From Liolophura sinensis (taxonomy: Eukaryota > Mollusca > Polyplacophora > Chitonida > Chitonidae): a DNA stretch of 64,000 bases. Of the stretch, positions 1 to 9,672 are shown one piece after another. The position numbers and the translations under genes were made by a program. The stretch lies in NCBI RefSeq assembly GCF_032854445.1, contig NC_088304.1:30077732-30141731 (forward strand). The letters run 5' to 3'. Position 1 is the stretch's first letter. The number at the start of each line of letters is the position of its first letter. Below the pieces are notes generated by a model. That model saw only the letters and a list, made by a program, of their open reading frames with translations. It ran no database searches and had not been told where the DNA came from.

Positions 1-1204
1 CCCCCCCCCCACAGGAGGTGGTGACTTCGGACATTTACTTTACACCAACACATAAACGAGATAAGCCAACCAAAGGGTTGGTTTCGGACTTTAATTAGGT
101 TTTTAAAAAATACAAAGTTTAACTTAAACATCTCAGGATGTTTGAAAAGTTATAAATGCACGTGTTTTGCTTAACAATGAAACAAATTTGAGAAACCGCA
201 ATCACGTTTACACCATTTGGGAGCATAATTTTACAGTTTAAAAACAAAAGCTATGCAACACACAGTTCAAATACGGAACAGAACGTCTCTAGAATTCCTT
301 TTGTTGACTATGGGATCCATTCACTGGCGTCAGCCGCAAATTTGAGCAGACCTCTTCGCAGTGTTTGTGGTTGATTAAGTGCTCCAACTATTTGGTCGAA
401 ATCCACTAATGCACAGTCTTCTTCTTTGGGGTGAACAAATACATTTGTCTGCAGACTTTTTCTTCTTAGAAAAGAAACCTCAAGATCCCCATCTGAATAA
501 TACACGGTGTCGATCCTTCCGATGAACAGTTTCTTCACACGATCCCCGAGCCGCACTAATACCCACTGATCTACATGTAACTCCTTAATTGACTTCACGT
601 TAACCACGCCAGTTAGTCCAGTCCTTCCACTGCTTCGCTGAGCATTTCCCGATGACGAGGTTCCCTGGACACCTTCTGTTTCTATATTATCGCAATGGCT
701 GCTAACCCCTTTATCGGAATCTCCACCTTCTGTGCTCTCAGACGACGCTTCTGTAGATTGCTCTTCTCCTGAACTTGTTTCCTCGGAGTCACTAGTTTCA
801 CCGTTGTCATCATCATTGTGGGATAAATCCTCTGAAGAAACACTTTTTCCCGGCTCAACACGAAGACGCTTTGCTCGTTTCTTTGGCTGTTTACAATCTG
901 CACCACGCATGTCTTTCAACAACGCTATTAATGCGCCATCCACTCCATGGCCTCCTGCTCCTTCGGGAGTTTTCTCGATTTCCCTGGGAATCCTATCAAG
1001 AACAGGGGTTGGGTCGTGAGGGACAATGCCGCACTCTTTAAACGCAGATTTTACATTTTCGCTCTGAGTGGTAGATAATTTCTCTGAAAGTTCATGAAGT
1101 AGCCGTGGGAATACATCTTTTGCAACAGTAACGATACTATTGTATACTTTTATTGGCTCACTGTCCGAATTCACCACGTTGTCCGAAGTCACCCCAATTT
1201 ACGG
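1..1204 (-). mobile_element. Pogo-like element P1 (left end outside window)
   Basis: This is the right-hand 1.2 kb of the element found in every unit. It ends with the terminal repeat (reverse complement begins CCGTAAATTGGGGTGA), followed by the target TA at 1205-1206 and U1 upstream sequence. The poly-C tract opens the window. Confidence 0.85.
308..1192 (-). CDS. C-terminal remnant of pogo/jerky-type transposase (P1)
   Basis: Open frame of 294 codons. Residues about 28-70 match the segment that follows the DDE catalytic core in pogo/jerky-like transposases (a leucine-rich stretch, then SAFKECGIVPHDP). After it come a basic patch KKRAKRLRVE at about 105, which is a possible nuclear signal, and a long Ser/Glu/Asp-rich linker. 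The C-terminal domain (about 200-294) is of the kind often appended to such transposases, with WVLVRLGDRVKKLFIGRI and a following FLRRKS. The N-terminal helix-turn-helix and catalytic DDE are absent. The frame opens with GTG inside the terminal repeat, directly after an in-frame TAA, and the first ATG is codon 95. It is therefore most likely the 3' remnant of a transposase gene after internal deletion, not a complete protein. The whole-frame reading is from sequence; the family assignment is by recalled motif similarity. Confidence 0.6.
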   Translation of the reverse strand: MTSDNVVNSDSEPIKVYNSIVTVAKDVFPRLLHELSEKLSTTQSENVKSAFKECGIVPHDPTPVLDRIPREIEKTPEGAGGHGVDGALIALLKDMRGADCKQPKKRAKRLRVEPGKSVSSEDLSHNDDDNGETSDSEETSSGEEQSTEASSESTEGGDSDKGVSSHCDNIETEGVQGTSSSGNAQRSSGRTGLTGVVNVKSIKELHVDQWVLVRLGDRVKKLFIGRIDTVYYSDGDLEVSFLRRKSLQTNVFVHPKEEDCALVDFDQIVGALNQPQTLRRGLLKFAADASEWIP

Positions 1205-1437
1205 TACTGATGGACAGAATATAACCAAAGGAGTGAAAAAGGTTTTAACACTGACAGAGATTGGGTGCCAAAGGAAGGTGAGGAAAGCTCGTATTTGACG
1301 AGAGACAGAACACCCACTCAAGTCTCGTGCGCACTTCGTGCGTTTTGTGCCGGGCCAAGACGGCCAGCCATTTGCGGTTCGCCCAAGCCGGACACGGGCC
1401 GTCTTTCACCAGTTTGAGTGGTGAGGCAGATCAAATC
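1205..1437 (+). promoter_or_regulatory. U1 upstream region (snRNA promoter)
   Basis: This 233-bp block is present, with few changes, before every U1 gene in the window, including copies lacking the pogo element (for example 21055-21287 and 62415-62646). It contains the inverted repeat CGCACTTCGTGCG about 105 bp upstream and, just before the start, TCACCAGTTTGAGTGGTGA, an imperfectly PSE-like inverted repeat. Conservation and position support a Pol II snRNA promoter, but the exact PSE cannot be fixed from this sequence alone. Confidence 0.6.
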
Positions 1438-1600
1438 ATACTTACCTGGCACAGGGGCTACCGTGATCAATCAGGCGGTGCCCCCAGGGCGAGGCCTTCC
1501 CATTGCACTTCGGTGGGCTGACCCCTGCGATCGCCCCAAATGTGGGCGACTCGGGTGCGTAATTTTTACTCAGGGGGACTGCGTTCGCGCTATCCCCTTT
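1438..1600 (+). ncRNA. U1: U1 snRNA, unit 1
   Basis: A 163-nt spliceosomal U1 RNA gene. The 5' end ATACTTACCTGGC is the universal U1 5' terminus, whose ACUUACCUG pairs with 5' splice sites. Stem-loop I has a GATCAATCAGG loop where U1-70K binds. Stem-loop II carries the U1A-binding loop ATTGCACTTC between CCC and GGTGGG. Stem-loop III is closed by CGCCC/GGGCG around the loop AAATGT. A single-stranded GTAATTTTTAC is the Sm-site candidate, and the terminal stem is GGGGACTGCGTTCGCGCTATCCCC. All elements are intact, so the gene looks functional. A 3' box follows at 1611. Confidence 0.97.
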
Positions 1601-1610
1601 CATGAACCTA

Positions 1611-1624
1611 AGTGAAAAACAGAA
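1611..1624 (+). terminator. snRNA 3' box
   Basis: AGTGAAAAACAGAA begins about 10 nt after the RNA end and resembles the metazoan snRNA 3' box (GTTT-N-AAARNNAGA), the signal for Integrator-dependent 3' processing. The same motif follows nearly all U1 copies in the window (for example 3587, 5563, 7533, 11468, 13436, 15386 and 17359). Confidence 0.7.
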
Positions 1625-1784
1625 TACAAACATCAACACTTGTCCTTAGTCGGAGATGCGCATCTGGATTAGACAGCCACCACTGCACTGCTGTGTACAG
1701 GCACGTGCGCACTTCGTGTAGGGTTGGTCGTAGACGTTTGGCATGCATGTGACAGCGGCATCCAAGGCAAGTTTTCTGCACGTA
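1625..1784 (+). other. U1 3' spacer
   Basis: Spacer between the U1 3' box and the pogo insertion site. It contains a second CGCACTTCGTG-like motif. It ends at GTA, where the pogo element is inserted at TA (1783-1784). No gene is seen. Confidence 0.7.
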
Positions 1785-3180
1785 CCGTAAGCTGGGGTGA
1801 ATTGGGACGATTTTTGTAGTCTTTTCTTTCTGTGCTTCAGAATATCTGATATAATAAGGACTTTTTCTTCTTATCAGTTTGCATTTAATATATGGGTTCA
1901 GCCAGCATTAGTACAAGTCTTAAATGTATAAGAGTCTGCGATTTTTTTTTGTTTGAAAGTTGTCCGAATTCCCCCCCCCCCCCCCCACAGGAGGTGGTGA
2001 CTTCGGACATTTACTTTACACCAACACATAAACGAGATAAGCCAACCAAAGGGTTGGTTTCGGACTTTAATTAGGTTTTTAAAAAATACAAATTTTAACT
2101 TAAACATCTCAGGATGTTTGAAAAGTTATAAATGCACGTGTTTTGCTTAACAATGAAACAAATTTGAGAAACCGCAATCACGTTTACACCATTTGGGAGC
2201 ATAATTTTACAGTTTAAAAACAAAAGCTATGCAACACACAGTTCAAATACGGAACAGAACGTCTCTAGAATTCCTTTTGTTGACTATGGGATCCATTCAC
2301 TGGCGTCAGCCGCAAATTTGAGCAGACCTCTTCGCAGTGTTTGTGGTTGATTAAGTGCTCCAACTATTTGGTCGAAATCCACTAATGCACAGTCTTCTTC
2401 TTTGGGGTGAACAAATACATTTGTCTGCAGACTTTTTCTTCTTAGAAAAGAAACCTCAAGATCCCCATCTGAATAATACACGGTGTCGATCCTTCCGATG
2501 AACAGTTTCTTCACACGATCCCCGAGCCGCACTAATACCCACTGATCTACATGTAACTCCTTAATTGACTTCACGTTAACCACGCCAGTTAGTCCAGTCC
2601 TTCCACTGCTTCGCTGAGCATTTCCCGATGACGAGGTTCCCTGGACACCTTCTGTTTCTATATTATCGCAATGGCTGCTAACCCCTTTATCGGAATCTCC
2701 ACCTTCTGTGCTCTCAGACGACGCTTCTGTAGATTGCTCTTCTCCTGAACTTGTTTCCTCGGAGTCACTAGTTTCACCGTTGTCATCATCATTGTGGGAT
2801 AAATCCTCTGAAGAAACACTTTTTCCCGGCTCAACACGAAGACGCTTTGCTCGTTTCTTTGGCTGTTTACAATCTGCACCACGCATGTCTTTCAACAACG
2901 CTATTAATGCGCCATCCACTCCATGGCCTCCTGCTCCTTCGGGAGTTTTCTCGGTTTCCCTAGGAATCCTATCAAGAACAGGGGTTGGGTCGTGAGGGAC
3001 AATGCCGCACTCTTTAAACGCAGATTTTACATTTTCGCTCTGAGTGGTAGATAATTTCTCTGAAAGTTCATGAAGTAGCCGTGGGAATACATCTTTTGCA
3101 ACAGTAACGATACTATTGTATACTTTTATTGGCTCACTGTCCGAATTCACCACGTTGTCCGAAGTCACCCCAATTTACGG
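1785..3180 (-). mobile_element. Pogo-like element P2 (1396 bp, complete)
   Basis: A DNA transposon derivative bounded by inverted repeats: left CCGTAAGCTGGGGTGAATT, and right, in reverse complement, CCGTAAATTGGGGTGACTT. It is flanked by TA at 1783-1784 and 3181-3182. U1 units lacking it (20884, 33925, 34353 and 62428 regions) read straight through GCACGTACTGATGG, which gives exact empty sites. Subterminal copies of the TGACTTCGGAC/GTCCGAA motif recur (about 1967, 1993, 2060, 3137 and 3157) and could be transposase-binding repeats. TIR length, TA duplication and the pogo-type ORF place it in the Tc1/mariner-pogo superfamily. Confidence 0.88.
2284..3168 (-). CDS. C-terminal remnant of pogo-type transposase (P2)
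   Basis: Same 294-codon frame as P1, differing by one residue (I72T). It opens with GTG in the terminal repeat and has no early ATG. Catalytic residues are absent. Convergent with the upstream U1 gene. Confidence 0.6.
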   Translation of the reverse strand: MTSDNVVNSDSEPIKVYNSIVTVAKDVFPRLLHELSEKLSTTQSENVKSAFKECGIVPHDPTPVLDRIPRETEKTPEGAGGHGVDGALIALLKDMRGADCKQPKKRAKRLRVEPGKSVSSEDLSHNDDDNGETSDSEETSSGEEQSTEASSESTEGGDSDKGVSSHCDNIETEGVQGTSSSGNAQRSSGRTGLTGVVNVKSIKELHVDQWVLVRLGDRVKKLFIGRIDTVYYSDGDLEVSFLRRKSLQTNVFVHPKEEDCALVDFDQIVGALNQPQTLRRGLLKFAADASEWIP

Positions 3181-3413
3181 TACTGATGGACAGAATATAA
3201 CCAAAGGAGTGAAAAAGGTTTTAACACTGACAGAGATTGGGTGCCAAAGGAAAGTGAGGAAAGCTCGTATTTGACGAGAGACAGAACACCCACTCAAGTC
3301 TCGTGCGCACTTCGTGCGTTTTGTGCCGGGCCAAGACGGCCAGCCATTTGCGGTTCGCCCAAGCCGGACACGGGCCGTCTTTCACCAGTTTGAGTGGTGA
3401 GGCAGATCAAATC

Positions 3414-3576
3414 ATACTTACCTGGCACAGGGGCTACCGTGATCAATCAGGCGGTGCCCCCAGGGCGAGGCCTTCCCATTGCACTTCGGTGGGCTGACCC
3501 CTGCGATCGCCCCAAATGTGGGCGACTCGGGTGCGTAATTTTTACTCAGGGGGACTGCGTTCGCGCTATCCCCTTT
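3414..3576 (+). ncRNA. U1: U1 snRNA, unit 2
   Basis: Identical in sequence to the unit 1 U1 RNA, with all stem-loops and the 5' splice-site-pairing end intact. Upstream block and 3' box are conserved. Confidence 0.97.
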
Positions 3577-3760
3577 CATGAACCTAAGTGAAAAACAGAA
3601 TACAAACATCAACACTTGTCCTTAGTCGGAGATGCGCATCTGGATTAGACAGCCACCACTGCACTGCTGTGTACAGGCACGTGCGCACTTCGTGTAGGGT
3701 TGGTCGCAGACGTTTGGCATGCATGTGACAGCGGCATCCAAGGCAAGTTTTCTGCACGTA

Positions 3761-5156
3761 CCGTAAGCTGGGGTGAATTGGGACGATTTTTGTAGTCTTT
3801 TCTTTCTGTGCTTCAGAATATCTGATATAATAAGGACTTTTTCTTCTTATCAGTTTGCATTTAATATATGGGTTCAGCCAGCATTAGTACAAGTCTTAAA
3901 TGTATAAGAGTCTGCGATTTTTTTTTGTTTGAAAGTTGTCCGAATTCCCCCCCCCCCCCCCCACAGGAGGTGGTGACTTCGGACATTTACTTTACACCAA
4001 CACATAAACGAGATAAGCCAACCAAAGGGTTGGTTTCGGACTTTAATTAGGTTTTTAAAAAATACAAATTTTAACTTAAACATCTCAGGATGTTTGAAAA
4101 GTTATAAATGCACGTGTTTTGCTTAACAATGAAACAAATTTGAGAAACCGCAATCACGTTTACACCATTTGGGAGCATAATTTTACAGTTTAAAAACAAA
4201 AGCTATGCAACACACAGTTCAAATACGGAACAGAACGTCTCTAGAATTCCTTTTGTTGACTATGGGATCCATTCACTGGCGTCAGCCGCAAATTTGAGCA
4301 GACCTCTTCGCAGTGTTTGTGGTTGATTAAGTGCTCCAACTATTTGGTCGAAATCCACTAATGCACAGTCTTCTTCTTTGGGGTGAACAAATACATTTGT
4401 CTGCAGACTTTTTCTTCTTAGAAAAGAAACCTCAAGATCCCCATCTGAATAATACACGGTGTCGATCCTTCCGATGAACAGTTTCTTCACACGATCCCCG
4501 AGCCGCACTAATACCCACTGATCTACATGTAACTCCTTAATTGACTTCACGTTAACCACGCCAGTTAGTCCAGTCCTTCCACTGCTTCGCTGAGCATTTC
4601 CCGATGACGAGGTTCCCTGGACACCTTCTGTTTCTATATTATCGCAATGGCTGCTAACCCCTTTATCGGAATCTCCACCTTCTGTGCTCTCAGACGACGC
4701 TTCTGTAGATTGCTCTTCTCCTGAACTTGTTTCCTCGGAGTCACTAGTTTCACCGTTGTCATCATCATTGTGGGATAAATCCTCTGAAGAAACACTTTTT
4801 CCCGGCTCAACACGAAGACGCTTTGCTCGTTTCTTTGGCTGTTTACAATCTGCACCACGCATGTCTTTCAACAACGCTATTAATGCGCCATCCACTCCAT
4901 GGCCTCCTGCTCCTTCGGGAGTTTTCTCGGTTTCCCTAGGAATCCTATCAAGAACAGGGGTTGGGTCGTGAGGGACAATGCCGCACTCTTTAAACGCAGA
5001 TTTTACATTTTCGCTCTGAGTGGTAGATAATTTCTCTGAAAGTTCATGAAGTAGCCGTGGGAATACATCTTTTGCAACAGTAACGATACTATTGTATACT
5101 TTTATTGGCTCACTGTCCGAATTCACCACGTTGTCCGAAGTCACCCCAATTTACGG
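3761..5156 (-). mobile_element. Pogo-like element P3 (1396 bp)
   Basis: Same TIRs and the same TA site as P2. The poly-C tract (3947-3962) is 16 C, as in P2. Confidence 0.88.
4260..5144 (-). CDS. C-terminal remnant of pogo-type transposase (P3)
   Basis: Protein identical to P2. GTG-opened frame without an early ATG or catalytic core. Confidence 0.6.
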   Translation of the reverse strand: MTSDNVVNSDSEPIKVYNSIVTVAKDVFPRLLHELSEKLSTTQSENVKSAFKECGIVPHDPTPVLDRIPRETEKTPEGAGGHGVDGALIALLKDMRGADCKQPKKRAKRLRVEPGKSVSSEDLSHNDDDNGETSDSEETSSGEEQSTEASSESTEGGDSDKGVSSHCDNIETEGVQGTSSSGNAQRSSGRTGLTGVVNVKSIKELHVDQWVLVRLGDRVKKLFIGRIDTVYYSDGDLEVSFLRRKSLQTNVFVHPKEEDCALVDFDQIVGALNQPQTLRRGLLKFAADASEWIP

Positions 5157-5389
5157 TACTGATGGACAGAATATAACCAAAGGAGTGAAAAAGGTTTTAA
5201 CACTGACAGAGATTGGGTGCCAAAGGAAAGTGAGGAAAGCTCGTATTTGACGAGAGACAGAACACCCACTCAAGTCTCGTGCGCACTTCGTGCGTTTTGT
5301 GCCGGGCCAAGACGGCCAGCCATTTGCGGTTCGCCCAAGCCGGACACGGGCCGTCTTTCACCAGTTTGAGTGGTGAGGCAGATCAAATC

Positions 5390-5552
5390 ATACTTACCTG
5401 GCACAGGGGCTACCGTGATCAATCAGGCGGTGCCCCCAGGGCGAGGCCTTCCCATTGCACTTCGGTGGGCTGACCCCTGCGATCGCCCCAAATGTGGGCG
5501 ACTCGGGTGCGTAATTTTTACTCAGGGGGACTGCGTTCGCGCTATCCCCTTT
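5390..5552 (+). ncRNA. U1: U1 snRNA, unit 3
   Basis: RNA sequence identical to unit 1, with intact flanks. Confidence 0.97.
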
Positions 5553-5736
5553 CATGAACCTAAGTGAAAAACAGAATACAAACATCAACACTTGTCCTTA
5601 GTCGGAGATGCGCATCTGGATTAGACAGCCACCACTGCACTGCTGTGTACAGGCACGTGCGCACTTCGTGTAGGGTTGGTCGCAGACGTTTGGCATGCAT
5701 GTGACAGCGGCATCCAAGGCAAGTTTTCTGCACGTA

Positions 5737-7126
5737 CCGTAAGCTGGGGTGAATTGGGACGATTTTTGTAGTCTTTTCTTTCTGTGCTTCAGAATATCTG
5801 ATATAATAAGGACTTTTTCTTCTTATCAGTTTGCATTTAATATATGGGTTCAGCCAGCATTAGTACAAGTCTTAAATGTATAAGAGTCTGCGATTTTTTT
5901 TTGTTTGAAAGTTGTCCGAATTCCCCCCCCCCACAGGAGGTGGTGACTTCGGACATTTACTTTACACCAACACATAAACGAGATAAGCCAACCAAAGGGT
6001 TGGTTTCGGACTTTAATTAGGTTTTTAAAAAATACAAATTTTAACTTAAACATCTCAGGATGTTTGAAAAGTTATAAATGCACGTGTTTTGCTTAACAAT
6101 GAAACAAATTTGAGAAACCGCAATCACGTTTACACCATTTGGGAGCATAATTTTACAGTTTAAAAACAAAAGCTATGCAACACACAGTTCAAATACGGAA
6201 CAGAACGTCTCTAGAATTCCTTTTGTTGACTATGGGATCCATTCACTGGCGTCAGCCGCAAATTTGAGCAGACCTCTTCGCAGTGTTTGTGGTTGATTAA
6301 GTGCTCCAACTATTTGGTCGAAATCCACTAATGCACAGTCTTCTTCTTTGGGGTGAACAAATACATTTGTCTGCAGACTTTTTCTTCTTAGAAAAGAAAC
6401 CTCAAGATCCCCATCTGAATAATACACGGTGTCGATCCTTCCGATGAACAGTTTCTTCACACGATCCCCGAGCCGCACTAATACCCACTGATCTACATGT
6501 AACTCCTTAATTGACTTCACGTTAACCACGCCAGTTAGTCCAGTCCTTCCACTGCTTCGCTGAGCATTTCCCGATGACGAGGTTCCCTGGACACCTTCTG
6601 TTTCTATATTATCGCAATGGCTGCTAACCCCTTTATCGGAATCTCCACCTTCTGTGCTCTCAGACGACGCTTCTGTAGATTGCTCTTCTCCTGAACTTGT
6701 TTCCTCGGAGTCACTAGTTTCACCGTTGTCATCATCATTGTGGGATAAATCCTCTGAAGAAACACTTTTTCCCGGCTCAACACGAAGACGCTTTGCTCGT
6801 TTCTTTGGCTGTTTACAATCTGCACCACGCATGTCTTTCAACAACGCTATTAATGCGCCATCCACTCCATGGCCTCCTGCTCCTTCAGGAGTTTTCTCGG
6901 TTTCCCTGGGAATCCTATCAAGAACAGGGGTTGGGTCGTGAGGGACAATGCCGCACTTTTTAAACGCAGATTTTACATTTTCGCTCTGAGTGGTAGATAA
7001 TTTCTCTGAAAGTTCATGAAGTAGCCGTGGGAATACATCTTTTGCAACAGTAACGATACTATTGTATACTTTTATTGGCTCACTGTCCGAATTCACCACG
7101 TTGTCCGAAGTCACCCCAATTTACGG
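5737..7126 (-). mobile_element. Pogo-like element P4 (1390 bp)
   Basis: Same boundaries as P2, with poly-C reduced to 10. It is the first copy of the second variant group (K instead of E at residue 53 of the ORF; TTCAGGAG instead of TTCGGGAG). Confidence 0.88.
6230..7114 (-). CDS. C-terminal remnant of pogo-type transposase (P4)
   Basis: 294 codons, differing from P2 by E53K. Features as for P1. Confidence 0.6.
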   Translation of the reverse strand: MTSDNVVNSDSEPIKVYNSIVTVAKDVFPRLLHELSEKLSTTQSENVKSAFKKCGIVPHDPTPVLDRIPRETEKTPEGAGGHGVDGALIALLKDMRGADCKQPKKRAKRLRVEPGKSVSSEDLSHNDDDNGETSDSEETSSGEEQSTEASSESTEGGDSDKGVSSHCDNIETEGVQGTSSSGNAQRSSGRTGLTGVVNVKSIKELHVDQWVLVRLGDRVKKLFIGRIDTVYYSDGDLEVSFLRRKSLQTNVFVHPKEEDCALVDFDQIVGALNQPQTLRRGLLKFAADASEWIP

Positions 7127-7359
7127 TACTGATGGACAGAATATAACCAAAGGAGTGAAAAAGGTTTTAACACTGACAGAGATTGGGTGCCAAAGGAAAG
7201 TGAGGAAAGCTCGTATTTGACGAGAGACAGAACACCCACTCAAGTCTCGTGCGCACTTCGTGCGTTTTGTGCCGGGCCAAGACGGCCAGCCATTTGCGGT
7301 TCGCCCAAGCCGGACACGGGCCGTCTTTCACCAGTTTGAGTGGTGAGGCAGATCAAATC

Positions 7360-7522
7360 ATACTTACCTGGCACAGGGGCTACCGTGATCAATCTGGCGG
7401 TGCCCCCAGGGCGAGGCCTTCCCATTGCACTTCGGTGGGCTGACCCCTGCGATCGCCCCAAATGTGGGCGACTCGGGTGCGTAATTTTTACTCAGGGGGA
7501 CTGCGTTCGCGCTATCCCCTTT
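7360..7522 (+). ncRNA. U1: U1 snRNA, unit 4 (one substitution in stem-loop I)
   Basis: Complete U1. It differs from unit 1 by one base at 7395 (AATCTGG instead of AATCAGG), about nt 36, in the stem-loop I loop region that binds U1-70K. Otherwise intact. Confidence 0.95.
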
Positions 7523-7707
7523 CATGAACCTAAGTGAAAAACAGAATACAAACATCAACACTTGTCCTTAGTCGGAGATGCGCATCTGGATTAGACAGCC
7601 CACCACTGCACTGCTGTGTACAGGCACGTGCGCACTTCGTGTAGGGTTGGTCGCAGACGTTTGGCGATGCATGTGACAGCGGCATCCAAGCAAGTTTTCT
7701 GCACGTA

Positions 7708-9095
7708 CCGTAAGCTGGGGTGAATTGGGACGATTTTAGTAGTCTTTTTCTTTCTGTGCTTCAGAATATCTGATATAATAAGGACTTTTTCTTCTTATCA
7801 GTTTGCATTTAATATATGGGTTCAGCCAGCATTAGTACAAGTCTTAAATGTATAAGAGTCTGCGATTTTTTTTGTTTGAAAGTTGTCCGAATTCCCCCCC
7901 CCACAGGAGGTGGTGACTTCGGACATTTACTTTACACCAACGCATAAACGAGATAAGCCAAACAAAGGGTTGGTTTCGGACTTTAATTAGGTTTTTAAAA
8001 ATACAAATTTTAACTTAAACATCTCAGGATGTTTGAAAAGTTATAAATGCACGTGTTTTGCTTAACAATGAAACAAATTTGAGAACCGCAATCCACGTTT
8101 ACACCATTTGGGAGCATAATTTTACAGTTAAAAACAAAAGCTATGCAACACACAGTTCAAATACGGAACAGAACGTCTCTAGAATTCCTTTTGTTGACTA
8201 TGGGATCCATTCACTGGCGTCAGCCGCAAATTGAGCAGACCTCTTCGCAGTGTTTGTGGTTGATTAAGTGCTCCAACTATTTGGTCGAAATCCACTAATG
8301 CACAGTCTTCTTCTTTGGGGTGAACAAATACATTTGTCTGCAGACTTTTTCTTCTTAGAAAAGAAACACTCAAAATCCCCATCTGAATAATACACGGTGT
8401 CGATCCTTCCGATGAACAGTTTCTTCACACGATCCCCGAGCCGCACTAATACCCACTGATCTACATGTAACTCCTTAATTGACTTCACGTTAACCACGGC
8501 CAGTTAGTCCAGTCCTTCCACTGCTTCGCTGAGCATTTCCCGATGACGAGGTTCCCTGGACACCTTCTGTTTCTATATTATCGCAATGGCTGCTAACCCC
8601 TTTATCGGAATCTCCACCTTCTGTGCTCTCAGACGACGCTTCTGTAGATTGCTCTTCTCCTGAACTTGTTTCCTCGGAGTCACTAGTTTCACCGTTGTCA
8701 TCATCATTGTGGATAAATCCTCTGAAGAAACACTTTTTTCCCCGCTCAACACGAAGACGCTTTGGCTCGTTTCTTTGGCTGTTTACAATCTGCACCACGC
8801 ATTGTCTTTCAACAACGCTATTAATGCGCCATCCACTCCATGGCCTCCTGCTCCTTCAGAGTTTTCTCGGTTTCCCTGGGAATCCTATCAAGAACAGCGG
8901 TTGGGTCGTGAGGGACAATGCCGCACTTTTTAAACGCAGATTTTACATTTTCGCTCTGAGTGTAGATAATTTCTCTGAAAGTTCATGAAGTAGCCGTGGG
9001 AATACATCTTTTGCAACAGTAACGATACTATTGTATACTTTTATTGGCTCACTGTCCGAATTCACCACGTTGTCCGAAGTCACCCCAATTTACGG
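7708..9095 (-). mobile_element. Pogo-like element P5, dense single-base indels
   Basis: Same TIRs and TA site. More than ten 1-bp insertions or deletions distinguish it from all other copies, in both spacer and ORF. See the finding on sequence quality. Confidence 0.8.
8208..9083 (-). pseudogene. Frameshifted pogo transposase remnant (P5)
   Basis: The frame that is open in P1-P4 is broken by several 1-bp indels (for example near 8230, 8368, 8498, 8712, 8736, 8764, 8803, 8857 and 8963). The flanking U1 region carries the same kind of error, so these breaks may be consensus errors. Confidence 0.6.
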
Positions 9096-9326
9096 TACTG
9101 ATGGGCAGAATATAACCAAAGGAGTGAAAAAGGTTTTAACACTGACAGAGATTGGGTGCCAAAGGAAGTGAGGAAAGCTCGTATTTGACGAGAGACAGAA
9201 CACCCACTCAAGTCTCGTGCGCACTTCGTGCGTTTTGTGCCGGGCCAAGACGGCCAGCCATTTGCGGTTCGCCCAGCCGGACACGGGCCGTCTTTCACCA
9301 GTTTGAGTGGTGAGGCAGATCAAATC

Positions 9327-9488
9327 ATACTTACCTGGCACAGGGGCTACCGTGATTCAATCAGGCGGTGCCCCCAGGGCGAGGCCTTCCCATTGCACTT
9401 CGGTGGCTGACCCCTGCGATCGCCCCAAATGTGGGCGACTCGGGTGCGTAATTTTTACTCAGGGGGACTGCGTTCGCGCTATCCCTTT
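9327..9488 (+). ncRNA. U1: U1 snRNA, unit 5 (three 1-bp indels)
   Basis: U1 copy with an extra T in GATTCAATC (stem-loop I), a missing G in CGGTGGCTGA (stem-loop II stem) and a missing C in CTATCCCTTT (terminal stem). If real it is a pseudogene. The same stretch is rich in homopolymer-type indels, so sequencing error is more likely. Confidence 0.85.
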
Positions 9489-9672
9489 CATGAACCTAAG
9501 TGAAAAACAGAATACAAACATCAACACTTGTCCTTAGTCGGAGATGCGCATCTGGATTAGACAGCCACCACTGCACTGCTGTGTACAGGCACGTGCGCAC
9601 TTCGTGTAGGGTTGGTCGCAGACGTTTGGCATGCATGTGACAGCGGCATCCAAGGCAAGTTTTCTGCACGTA

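Noticed and set aside
682-1019. 74- and 95-codon ORFs in other frames of the pogo remnant
   Set aside because: They are alternative-frame readings of the Ser/Glu-rich part of the transposase remnant and do not resemble proteins.
308-1192. Complete domesticated transposase gene
   Set aside because: No helix-turn-helix or DDE core, no early ATG, and the frame opens in the TIR after a stop; it is a remnant unless expression is shown.
1327-1639. Short ORFs of 60-76 codons overlapping U1 on both strands in every unit
   Set aside because: They lie across the U1 RNA and its conserved promoter, have no recognisable domain, and their repetition simply follows the tandem array.
7708-9095. Unit 5 as a genuinely decaying pseudo-unit
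   Set aside because: The indels hit spacer, ORF and U1 equally and are mostly single-base homopolymer changes, so sequencing error is the better explanation until checked.
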